A DNA stretch of 64,000 nucleotides from Pseudomonadales bacterium. Lineage in GTDB: Bacteria > Pseudomonadota > Gammaproteobacteria > Pseudomonadales > Halieaceae. The position numbers and the translations under genes are program-made. The notes beneath the pieces were generated by a model, which worked only from the letters and a program-made list of their open reading frames with translations, had not been told where the DNA came from and searched no databases. The stretch is taken from assembly GCA_024234815.1 (NCBI GenBank), contig JACKNO010000002.1, positions 1-64,000 on the forward strand. Direction: 5' to 3'. Positions 9,096-16,569 of the stretch are shown in pieces; the first letter of the stretch is position 1; every line of letters starts with the position of its first letter.

Positions 9096-10067
9096 TTACC
9101 CTCTCCTGGCAATAAGCGTTGAACCGATATTCCCAAGCTTGACATAGTTGAGCACGCCTTGATCCACAGAGAACCCCACCGCTTCCAAACAGCGCCTCAA
9201 GTCCTGCTCCCCGGATTTATCCAGCGCGGCACTGCGCATATCCTCGATACGCCCCAGATATTTCTCCAGCGTAGTCCTCGCCTCGAGGATAACTTTCCTC
9301 CTGTTGGTGCTACGTCGAGGCGCTTTCGCGGAAAACTCGTTGGCCATATTGAAAACATACTTGGTTATAGCTCCTGCGCCTCCTTCGATTCCATCAACAT
9401 GGTCGCCAATATCAATGGTCGCCGCAGCGATTGCGGCGCGCAACTTCTTTTCCTCTGCCAACAGCTTCGGGTCACTGTCAGAATCGGGAAAATTACATAC
9501 TTCGTCTAATCTGAGGTATAGCTCATGAAGTCGAACTTCATTGAGCGCCCGGCTACTCTGCTTGATCAAATCTGTGGTTGGCCGGATCAATTTCGAGCTT
9601 GTGCTGTGCATGATGAGGCAAATTTTTGCGGTGGGTTTTAATACCCTGTCCAGCTCCAGAACTGTTTTTTCAATATCAGAATATTCGAATCCGTATTGGC
9701 TGATAGCAATATCCACAGAGTGATCGGCAAAGGGAAGCTGGTCGATACTTGTGTTGGCCACGAACTCCAGCAGCGGGTAGCGCTTACTTTTTCTGCGGAG
9801 TGTTTTAAATGGATTTATATCAGCAATATCCACCCCTGTAACCCGGGTACTCTGCTTCGCTTTGGCAAAAATGTCATGGGCAATCCAGGAAAGAGCACCA
9901 TTCCCACAGGCCAGATCAACCACCTGTTCAAAATTTCCCGACAACTGCTGTTGCCAAAATTCGAGTATTTGAAACTCATAGTTTTTATGGGTATGGGTGC
10001 CGAAGGTCGTGATCGCAGCGGATTCATCCCAAAAGCGGGTCCATTCCTGCGGGTTTAGTTTTTTCAT
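9096..10067 (-). CDS. Class I SAM-dependent methyltransferase
   Basis: A 323-residue methyltransferase of the Methyltransf_11/25 type. Motif I is VVDLACGNG (about residues 49-57), followed by VTGVDIAD (acidic loop) and FADHSVDIAISQYGFEYSD (motif IV region). The C-terminal third is helical and unassigned. Substrate unknown. Its stop lies 10 bp before the start of TPR-methyltransferase A, indicating translational coupling. The sulfotransferase gene lies 125 bp upstream on the same strand, across an AT-rich gap that may hold the promoter. No Shine-Dalgarno is obvious. Its codon use looks more AT-rich than the flanking housekeeping genes, which fits an acquired accessory segment, but I have not measured this. 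Confidence 0.85.
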   Translation of the reverse strand: MKKLNPQEWTRFWDESAAITTFGTHTHKNYEFQILEFWQQQLSGNFEQVVDLACGNGALSWIAHDIFAKAKQSTRVTGVDIADINPFKTLRRKSKRYPLLEFVANTSIDQLPFADHSVDIAISQYGFEYSDIEKTVLELDRVLKPTAKICLIMHSTSSKLIRPTTDLIKQSSRALNEVRLHELYLRLDEVCNFPDSDSDPKLLAEEKKLRAAIAAATIDIGDHVDGIEGGAGAITKYVFNMANEFSAKAPRRSTNRRKVILEARTTLEKYLGRIEDMRSAALDKSGEQDLRRCLEAVGFSVDQGVLNYVKLGNIGSTLIARRG

Positions 10068-10192
10068 CGAGGGATACAGGAAATCGTTATCATTGATTGG
10101 GTCAACATACTACTATCGGTACTTGTATGCTGCACTAGAAAATTACAAATTATCCGTTGTACTAGCAGTTAGCGGGTATATTTGATTATTCG

Positions 10193-11767
10193 TCAGCTGC
10201 CAGCCCGGTTTCGAATTTCATCAGGGTCAAATGGCTGCAATGAAATAATGGGCCCCAGGTGATCGCGGAACATCTCCCATTGTCCGATACCCTGGGCGTG
10301 AAGGCCTGACCTGATTTGACCGAAACTGTTGGTTCTTACGCCCCGAGTGTTAGCCGTAAAATCCAGGCATCGATCGTCCCAGGCAAGGCCACAGTGCCGC
10401 AGCAGGGAGCGTGTTGTGTCCTGCTGGCTGGATACCAGCGCCTCATACTCCAGATTAAACACCCGGCTGGGAAATAGTTGCTGCCAATACCGCATCATGT
10501 CTTGGTAGCACCTATAGGCGGTGGCCAATTCTTCCAGATCATAGGCGTACGCCCAGGACGAGCCATTGAATAATCGCCGATAGCATCCAAAGCAGTTGTC
10601 TACAGGGTTACGGATGGTGTGTACAATTCTCGCCTCAGGAAAAATCAGTGGTATCAGCCCCAGAAAGTAATAGTTCCCCAGGGTTTTATCGGTCATAAAA
10701 GTGCGCGTGCGGAACCTTTCTGTGTGACGCAAATAGCTGTCACCCAACTGTTTCAGCTTCGCCTCTGTATCTCCCGCAAACAGTTCGCGAACCGCCACCA
10801 TCCAGCCCCGGCCTGCTGAGAACTCGTTCAGAGCAAGGCTAAGCGCGTTTGATTCGCCCGCGGCGCTAACTTCAGGGTGGCTTGACAGGATTTGTTCCAC
10901 GAGGCTGGAGCCGCTTCTGGGCATACCCACAACGAAGATTAGACCGTGGCCACGCGACTGCCATTCATTCTCCGAGTTGTAGAGGTCTGGCGCGAAGGAA
11001 CTGCGTATAAAGTCGAGGGCCGCAGTTTCCTGCGCCATATTGTAGTTAAGCGTCTTCCGGTGGGCTTTATTGGCGGCATGCAGGTGATGTATCTGCCCCT
11101 CGGAATCTCCCACTTGCTGGCGAGTTTGAGCGATAGCAAAGTTCAGGTTACGACGATCCGTGTCAGGCAGGTCTTCAGACTCCAGCATTCTTTCGGCTGC
11201 GGCGACTTCCCTGGCATTCAAGCTCTTTTCTGGAAGATCTGCCTTCAGGCGCATCGTGTTTGTGGCGTGAGGGTTGCATTTCAAAGCTGCCGTGTAACTG
11301 CGGCCGGCTTTTTCATAATCGCCAAGTTCCGAATACAGTGTGCCGAGGTTTTCATACAAAACCTCGTTTCCGGGATGCATTTTGATCGCGCTGTTTATAA
11401 CCTCAATGGCCTCCTCGTACCTGTCCAACTGCCGATAAAGCGAAGCTTGTGCCCGTAATGTGGCCCAGTCTATCCTGTTAATGGCCAGCGCAGACTCAAT
11501 GGCCTGCTCCGCCGCCACCAAATCGCCAAGAAGAAGATAACAGTCTGCCGCCAGATTCAATGGGTAGACAAACTTTGGCACCTGGCGTGCGACTTCACTG
11601 GCGATTTCGGCAGCCCGCTTATAACTACCCGTTCTCGCCAACGCCCTGGCGACTTCCAACGACTGTCCGGCAGAGAGTTTTTGTACCGAACCTCTGTCAT
11701 CCACACAGACTGATACCAGTCGGGACTCGAAGCGTTGCTGTTGTTTTTGTTTTTTGCTTTTCGCCAT
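10193..11767 (-). CDS. TPR-repeat sulfotransferase
   Basis: A 524-residue protein from MAKSKKQKQQ (an upstream Met at 11788 is possible). The N-terminal half has TPR units (for example PLNLAADCYLLLGDLVAAEQA and EVLYENLGTLYSELGDYEKA). The C-terminal half is a Sulfotransfer domain: the PAPS 5'-phosphosulfate loop FVVGMPRSGSSLVEQIL is at about residues 280-296 and a 3'-phosphate-binding-like stretch ARIVHTIRNPVDNCFGCYRR follows. The family transfers sulfate from PAPS to hydroxyl groups; TPR forms are thought to act on proteins or glycans. It lies between methyltransferase and PEP-CTERM genes, suggesting modification of an exported protein or polymer. Substrate unproven. Confidence 0.88.
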   Translation of the reverse strand: MAKSKKQKQQQRFESRLVSVCVDDRGSVQKLSAGQSLEVARALARTGSYKRAAEIASEVARQVPKFVYPLNLAADCYLLLGDLVAAEQAIESALAINRIDWATLRAQASLYRQLDRYEEAIEVINSAIKMHPGNEVLYENLGTLYSELGDYEKAGRSYTAALKCNPHATNTMRLKADLPEKSLNAREVAAAERMLESEDLPDTDRRNLNFAIAQTRQQVGDSEGQIHHLHAANKAHRKTLNYNMAQETAALDFIRSSFAPDLYNSENEWQSRGHGLIFVVGMPRSGSSLVEQILSSHPEVSAAGESNALSLALNEFSAGRGWMVAVRELFAGDTEAKLKQLGDSYLRHTERFRTRTFMTDKTLGNYYFLGLIPLIFPEARIVHTIRNPVDNCFGCYRRLFNGSSWAYAYDLEELATAYRCYQDMMRYWQQLFPSRVFNLEYEALVSSQQDTTRSLLRHCGLAWDDRCLDFTANTRGVRTNSFGQIRSGLHAQGIGQWEMFRDHLGPIISLQPFDPDEIRNRAGS

Positions 11768-11849
11768 GCTTACCGATAGGGACAACATTGGAGAATCTTG
11801 CGTTTATGCTGACACAATTTACCGCAGTAGAGAAAGACAGATTACAAAA

Positions 11850-11878
11850 AAAGGCTCCCTGGGGAGCCTTTCTCGATA
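11850..11878 (-). terminator. Intrinsic terminator of the PEP-CTERM gene
   Basis: Perfect 10-bp stem: AAAGGCTCCC at 11850-11859 pairs with GGGAGCCTTT at 11862-11871. Read on the minus strand it is followed by a T run (complement of the A run at 11846-11850). It lies 54 bp beyond the stop of the PEP-CTERM gene and directly before the sulfotransferase start, separating the two units. Confidence 0.85.
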
Positions 11879-11924
11879 AAAGCTAAACGTCACACTGCTT
11901 TAACGGTTAGCTCTAGCGCGGGTT

Positions 11925-12446
11925 TTACGCCTTTGACTTGCGACGCCCCACTCCTACCAGACCAAGGATGGCAGAGCCAAACAGCCAGGCCGCCGCAGGT
12001 ACAGGTACGGCCGAAGGAGTAATGGTCCAGGTCATGTCACCAATCGTATTATCACCGGCAACAGTAAATACTGTGACGTCTGTTTCACTCATGGACAGAG
12101 GGCCAACAGATGCTGAGGGGCCTTGATCTCCGATAGAGATCTGGCTACAAGCGATCGCAGCACCGGTACAAGACAAGATGTTAGTCGTGCCAGCACCGGG
12201 GTTGCCGTCAGTCCATGTGCCAGTCATTTCTACTACGGCAGTGCCATAGAGACCCAAATCGGTTGTCTGGGTCAGGGAATAAGTCAGTACACCTCCAGCC
12301 AGATCACCAGTGCCGGTACCAACGAGGGTGGCACCAGGAAGAAGTACAATATTAGCAAAGGTATCAACGGAAACAGGTGCAGCGTGTGCGCCCGTTGCCG
12401 CCATAGCAAGAACTGATGCTGAAGCGAAAGTCTTGATGGTTTTCAT
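11925..12446 (-). CDS. PEP-CTERM (VPxPA-type) sorting-domain secreted protein
   Basis: A 173-residue exported protein. Start at 12446 (MKTIKTFASASVLAMA) is set by an AGAGGA Shine-Dalgarno 9 nt upstream and by the signal peptide, cleaved near GAHAAP. The body is Gly/Thr/Ser-rich and low in charge. It has two cysteines around ILSCTGAAIACSQ, possibly a disulfide. The C-terminus is VPVPAAAWLFGSAILGLVG then GRRKSKA: motif, membrane helix and basic tail, as recognised and cleaved by exosortase. It is a substrate of the system whose export genes lie at 1-6000. The adhesive or matrix role is inference. It has its own riboswitch-like leader and terminator, so it is a single-gene unit. Confidence 0.9.
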   Translation of the reverse strand: MKTIKTFASASVLAMAATGAHAAPVSVDTFANIVLLPGATLVGTGTGDLAGGVLTYSLTQTTDLGLYGTAVVEMTGTWTDGNPGAGTTNILSCTGAAIACSQISIGDQGPSASVGPLSMSETDVTVFTVAGDNTIGDMTWTITPSAVPVPAAAWLFGSAILGLVGVGRRKSKA

Positions 12447-12472
12447 ATTTATCGATCCTCTAGGTAGCTCAA

Positions 12473-12560
12473 GAAGGGTAATCCAGCCATCTCCCTGACT
12501 AACCGAGAGATCTGTAGACTTTCCGCCCCCAACTCGCATTGGGTTTGGCACTTTCCTTCC
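12473..12560 (-). ncRNA. Divergent GEMM-I (cyclic di-GMP class) riboswitch aptamer in the PEP-CTERM leader
   Basis: On the minus strand the leader reads in order: GGAAGGAAAG, then TGCCAAACC, a hairpin CCCAAT-GCGA-GTTGGG with a GNRA tetraloop (12530-12545 region), then GGCGGAAAGTCTACAGATCT, a second stem CTCTC...GGGAG, and GGCTGGATTACC. This is the element order of GEMM-I aptamers: GGCAAACC, GAAA-capped hairpin, GACGCAAAGC-UACGGGUCU, then GGCAGCCGGGUUACC. A GAAGG/CCTTC pair can close the ends. Differences from consensus (GCGA for GAAA, GGAAAG for GCAAAG, GGATTACC for GGGTTACC) make it divergent. It lies 26 nt upstream of the ATG; GATCT inside the aptamer could pair with the AGGATC around the Shine-Dalgarno. 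Identification is from memory of the consensus, not a covariance-model search. Confidence 0.6.
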
Positions 12561-13076
12561 ATTTTATTGTAAATAAATAGTAGGCTTTTTTACTGCTGCC
12601 TTAACTCTAGCCTAACCGTCCCTCTGATCTATCTCGCCAGCTACGACAAGTTTAGAATCAAGGCACAACCTTATAAGTTGCACAAGGACCCATACAAAGT
12701 TGATGCCAACTATTGATAAATATATAAATAACAACATGTTATGGTATACAGGCCCTGTTGAATTCGGTTATGGAGAGGTGCGTGTGTAAAAAAACATGAC
12801 AGTCAATATCTGCCCAATCTTCAAAAAAGGCGCCCCGGTACCGGCGAAATGTGAACCCTGAAATGCAAACACGGCGATAGAAACTACAATAAAACCAATG
12901 TTTTCAATAGGATGCAAACTGAGTACGATCGTGGTCTGGTCGACTATGTACTCCGCCTCGGGCGCATCGGAGAGTTGTAAAGTTCTGGCAAATGTAAGCG
13001 TCAAGGTAAAGCACGCCCTGTCCATGCGCTGGTCCGGCGCGCCTCCTGTCAGCCGCGTGCTGGCAGGTCTCCTGGC
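12561..13076. other. Intergenic region between the PEP-CTERM leader and TPR-methyltransferase B
   Basis: AT-richer than its surroundings, especially 12661-12760. It contains the weak sigma-54-like site at 12693-12709 and a possible -10 (TACAAT, 12566-12571, minus strand) just upstream of the aptamer. Open frames present on both strands have no Shine-Dalgarno or recognisable domain. Confidence 0.4.
12693..12709 (-). promoter_or_regulatory. Weak sigma-54-like promoter candidate upstream of the PEP-CTERM leader
   Basis: Minus-strand TTGGCATCAACTTTGTA has the -24 GG and correct spacing but GT in place of GC at -12. Context (PrsR-type sigma-54 activator nearby) makes it worth noting; the match alone is weak. 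The leader would be about 235 nt. Confidence 0.25.
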
Positions 13077-15191
13077 TTACTTGCGAAGCCAGAATTGATA
13101 GCAATTGCTAAAGGTACGCGGATTGCTCTTCTCATACTTGTGCCAGTTCTTCAGGGAAAGGCCATTCGGGTCTTTGGGGAACTGCTTTGCATAAAGCACC
13201 CTTTCAATCGGCCGTTGATGCTGAAACCCAAGAAACTCAAACCCGAGTTCGTCAATATTGCGGCGCAATTCAGGAATTGTGTAACGGTATTCCATTTCAT
13301 GGAATACCAGGTCGCGCACTTCGGAAGTTGCCCAGAAGTTCGCGCCGGGACTGACCGTACTCTCCTGTATGTGCTTGTTCTCACTCCTGAACAGCGCCTG
13401 CCTGCACGCGCGAATCCCCTCCAGGCTGGACGAGTACCCCTCTTTGGCTATCAACTCCCGGGCGGCCACGATGCCCTGCCGCGCCAGTTCACTGTAGAGA
13501 CCGAGCATCAGCAATCCGTTCTTTTTCAGCAGACCGTATAATATCTCCCAGCCTCGCCGGGGCTCGCTGAGGTGGTGTAAAACACCAAAACTCTCTATAA
13601 GGTCAAATTTGTCCCACTTTTTATCGAGTTCGAGGATATTGGCGTGGATATACTCGATATTGTCAATCCCGAGTTCAGCGGTCATTCTTTTTGCATACGC
13701 GAGGCTGTTCAAGCTGAGATCTACGGCAGTAATCCGCGCGTTTTTGTAGGCATAGCTGCAATTCACCGCGTGCAGGCCCGTACCGCATCCAGCTACAAGG
13801 ATTCGCGGCGCCTCGATGTTGAGGGCCCGTGACACTTCGACATGGGGAAGAATATTCCTTATCTCCACATCAAGCCTGGCGGCTTCCCGCGCATTGCAGC
13901 TTCGCCACCGCGGAAATGGATTCTCCTCGTACTGGGACTGCACCGACTCGGTTATCTGGTCCTTGACGTGGACCAAACTGGGTATCTCACTGCGAATCTT
14001 GAGCTCGGCCAGCGGGTTAGCTACCTGATCCGTCAACAACGCCCGAAATAACGGGTCGGGCTCGTTGGCGGCGTTGCGCGCAAGATCGGCGGCTATCGGA
14101 AGTGCGCGCAATGGCTGAAAACATGCATAGACCGCAATCGACAATCTGTCAGCGTCACTTGGCGGGCCGGACAAGGACTCTACGCCGGTCTTTAGCTGCT
14201 CAACAGCGGCGGCTTCCTCGTCAGTTTGCGCGTAAACATACTCATTGAAGAAACACTGCTGGGCCAGGGAATAGACAAAGTCGCGAAGTTGGTCCAACAG
14301 CGCGAGGGCGCTTTCACCACCCTCAATTATGAGGGTCAACAACTGTGTCCTGATACTGGTAAGCACCTGCTCAAACTGCCTGTCGGGAACCGCGCACTTT
14401 TGTAACAGCTGCAGCAGCAGAGGATCATTAAGCGCCGCGAGGACATCCTCGCCTGGTGTTCCTGAAACCAATAGCCCTGCGCTGCCCTCGGGCGCCCGAA
14501 GCAATGGTTGTATCTGCGGATCCAGTTTCAGAATACTCACCGCCACCATGGAAAGGTCACGGTGATTCACACCCGGTGCAAGAAAACATTTGAGCATGTC
14601 GTCTTTCACGCCTTTGTCAAACTCCGTGAACGAAACCTGGGCAAGGGCGTACGCCAGCTTGATCAGCGACTGTGGTTGATTGGGCTGCAATGCGCAAACC
14701 ATCCGGTGACAATGAATCGAGCCCGGCAGATCGCCCTTCAGGACAAGCAGCGGTCCAAGGCGTGCGTGTGCGACAAGAGCATTCTTGTTAATCCCTATAG
14801 CTTTCCTGAAACTGGCGATGGCCCCATCGATGTCGCCTTTTTTACTCAAGGCGATACCCAGTCCGCAATGCGCATCCACCAGATTCGGGTCCAGCTTGAG
14901 GGCTTGACGACAGGCTGCCAGCGATTCCTCGTTCCTGCCCATATCACCCAGCAGCAAGCCCAGCGAGCCGTACCCGGCCGCGAAATCAGGCGCCACCTGA
15001 ACGGCCCTGCGCACAAGCCTTTCCGCCTGCGGCAGGTTCCCGCTACCGGCAAAAACCAGACCCAGAAGGCGCAGAGCATCCAACTGGTCCGGGTGGGCGG
15101 CCAGGATCTCCTGGTAAACTTTTGCTGCGCCGGCGAGGTTCCCGGCCGAGTGGAGTGAGAATGCAGATTGCAATTGTTCGTTGATGGTCAT
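13077..15191 (-). CDS. TPR-repeat class I SAM methyltransferase (copy B)
   Basis: A 704-residue paralogue of the protein at 6971-9085, of identical length and collinear throughout. TPR units fill the first 200 residues (AKVYQEILAAHPDQLDALRLL, VDAHCGLGIALSKKGDIDGA). QSQYEENPFPRW precedes the methyltransferase, with motif I ILVAGCGTGLHA and ESFGVLHHLSEP. Both end in FWLRK/FWVRK. The methyltransferase half is visibly better conserved between the copies than the middle region. It starts 19 bp after the prsR stop, so it belongs to the prsK-prsR operon, unlike copy A. That linkage ties this enzyme family to PEP-CTERM regulation. Substrate unknown. Confidence 0.85.
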   Translation of the reverse strand: MTINEQLQSAFSLHSAGNLAGAAKVYQEILAAHPDQLDALRLLGLVFAGSGNLPQAERLVRRAVQVAPDFAAGYGSLGLLLGDMGRNEESLAACRQALKLDPNLVDAHCGLGIALSKKGDIDGAIASFRKAIGINKNALVAHARLGPLLVLKGDLPGSIHCHRMVCALQPNQPQSLIKLAYALAQVSFTEFDKGVKDDMLKCFLAPGVNHRDLSMVAVSILKLDPQIQPLLRAPEGSAGLLVSGTPGEDVLAALNDPLLLQLLQKCAVPDRQFEQVLTSIRTQLLTLIIEGGESALALLDQLRDFVYSLAQQCFFNEYVYAQTDEEAAAVEQLKTGVESLSGPPSDADRLSIAVYACFQPLRALPIAADLARNAANEPDPLFRALLTDQVANPLAELKIRSEIPSLVHVKDQITESVQSQYEENPFPRWRSCNAREAARLDVEIRNILPHVEVSRALNIEAPRILVAGCGTGLHAVNCSYAYKNARITAVDLSLNSLAYAKRMTAELGIDNIEYIHANILELDKKWDKFDLIESFGVLHHLSEPRRGWEILYGLLKKNGLLMLGLYSELARQGIVAARELIAKEGYSSSLEGIRACRQALFRSENKHIQESTVSPGANFWATSEVRDLVFHEMEYRYTIPELRRNIDELGFEFLGFQHQRPIERVLYAKQFPKDPNGLSLKNWHKYEKSNPRTFSNCYQFWLRK

Positions 15192-15210
15192 GCTGACAAC
15201 GCTGGGCAGG

Positions 15211-16569
15211 TCAAACCTTTAAGCCATATTTGTCCAGCAACTTGTACATCGTGGGGCGGGCAATACCCAGCACGTTCGCCGCAGTGGATATATTGTTGTC
15301 ACACAACGCCAATGCCCGCTGCACAGTCTTGCGGTCGGTGTCTTCCCGGGCCACTCTCAGGTTCAGCGGCATCACTTCTCCAGGGCGGACGCCGTCGAGT
15401 TGCAGGTCCGCGGCCCTGATATAACTGCCGTCAGCCATGATGGCGGCGCGCTTGACCCGGCTCTCGAGTTCACGAACATTGCCCGGCCAGTCGTAAGCTT
15501 CGATAGCACCCAGCGCGGACTGGTCGAAGCCCTTGATGCCACGCCTCAGTTCGCGGTTGCAACGATCGAGGAAGGCCCTTGCCAACACCAGGGCGTCACC
15601 GTCGCGCTCGCACAACGGCGGTATATTTACCGTGACGTCGCTGATACGGTAGTACAAATCATTGCGGAATTCTCCGGCTTCCATCAGCTTTTCGAGGTTC
15701 TGGTGTGTCGCACAAATGATACGCACATCCACGGGAATCACATCGCGCCCCCCGACTCGCTCTATCACCCGTTCCTGCAAAAAACGCAGGAGCTTGGCCT
15801 GCAACTCCAGTGGCAGGTCGCCGATTTCGTCCAGGAACAGGGTGCCCCGATGGGCATACTCTATCTTGCCAATGGTCTGTTGCGTCGCCCCGGTGAAGGC
15901 GCCTTTTTCATAGCCGAACAACTCGCTTTCCAGCAACTCGCCCGGGATGGCGGCGCAGTTGATGGCGACCAGTTTCTCATTGCGCCTGGGGCTGAGGGCG
16001 TGGATGGCCCGCGCCACGCGCTCCTTGCCGGTACCACTGGCGCCGCGCAACAGGGCCGACACATCCACCGGGGCGATACGCTCTACCGTGCGGCACACGT
16101 CCATCATTACCTGGCTGCTGGCAATAATGCCCTCCAGCGGCGAGCTGTGCTGGTTTAGCCGGTTGAGCCTGGTCTCGATTTCGAGCTGGTAGACCACGTG
16201 GGCCCGGCTCACCATCATGCTCAGCGTCTCGGGGTCCACGGGCTTCTGGTAAAAGTCATAGGCGCCCATGCCGACAGCTTTCACGGCGTTGGCGCGGTCG
16301 TTGTCTCCCGTGATGACGATCACGCGAGTCTCCGGTGCGAGACTCAATATCTCCTGCAGTGCGGCCAGCCCTTCGGTGACGCCTCCGGGGTCGGGGGGCA
16401 AACCCAGGTCGAGCAATACCACGCCCGGCTCCGTACGACGAAACTGGGCCAGCGCCTCCTCGCGGTCTCCGGCCACGACCACTTCAAAACCCTCAAAGGC
16501 CCAGCGCAACTGGCGCTGGATGCCCTTGGAATCATCCACAACGAGAATATTCCTGTTTGTCTCATCCAT
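15211..16569 (-). CDS. prsR: PEP-CTERM-box response regulator, sigma-54 activator PrsR
   Basis: A 452-residue NtrC-type activator. The receiver domain has the phosphoacceptor Asp at about 54 in VVLLDLGLP. The AAA+ domain has Walker A GASGTGKE (about 176-183), the sigma-54 contact loop GAFTGA (about 223-228) and Walker B LFLDEIGDLPL. A Fis-type helix-turn-helix (NNISTAANVLGIARPTMYKL) is at the C-terminus. It is the expected partner of PrsK and is predicted to activate sigma-54 promoters of PEP-CTERM and exopolysaccharide genes. Start at 16569 (MDETNRNIL) is chosen because GAGGG lies 8 nt upstream; it overlaps the prsK stop by 8 bp. All catalytic elements are present. Confidence 0.93.
   Translation of the reverse strand: MDETNRNILVVDDSKGIQRQLRWAFEGFEVVVAGDREEALAQFRRTEPGVVLLDLGLPPDPGGVTEGLAALQEILSLAPETRVIVITGDNDRANAVKAVGMGAYDFYQKPVDPETLSMMVSRAHVVYQLEIETRLNRLNQHSSPLEGIIASSQVMMDVCRTVERIAPVDVSALLRGASGTGKERVARAIHALSPRRNEKLVAINCAAIPGELLESELFGYEKGAFTGATQQTIGKIEYAHRGTLFLDEIGDLPLELQAKLLRFLQERVIERVGGRDVIPVDVRIICATHQNLEKLMEAGEFRNDLYYRISDVTVNIPPLCERDGDALVLARAFLDRCNRELRRGIKGFDQSALGAIEAYDWPGNVRELESRVKRAAIMADGSYIRAADLQLDGVRPGEVMPLNLRVAREDTDRKTVQRALALCDNNISTAANVLGIARPTMYKLLDKYGLKV

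Noticed and set aside
12768..13025. Minus-strand 85-codon frame with a hydrophobic segment downstream of TPR-methyltransferase B
   Set aside because: No Shine-Dalgarno, no recognisable domain, and it competes with other open frames on both strands in the same AT-rich gap.
13072..13092. Hairpin CTGGCTT/AAGCCAG across the stop of TPR-methyltransferase B
   Set aside because: Mostly formed by the codons of the conserved C-terminus, with no T run; not a terminator.
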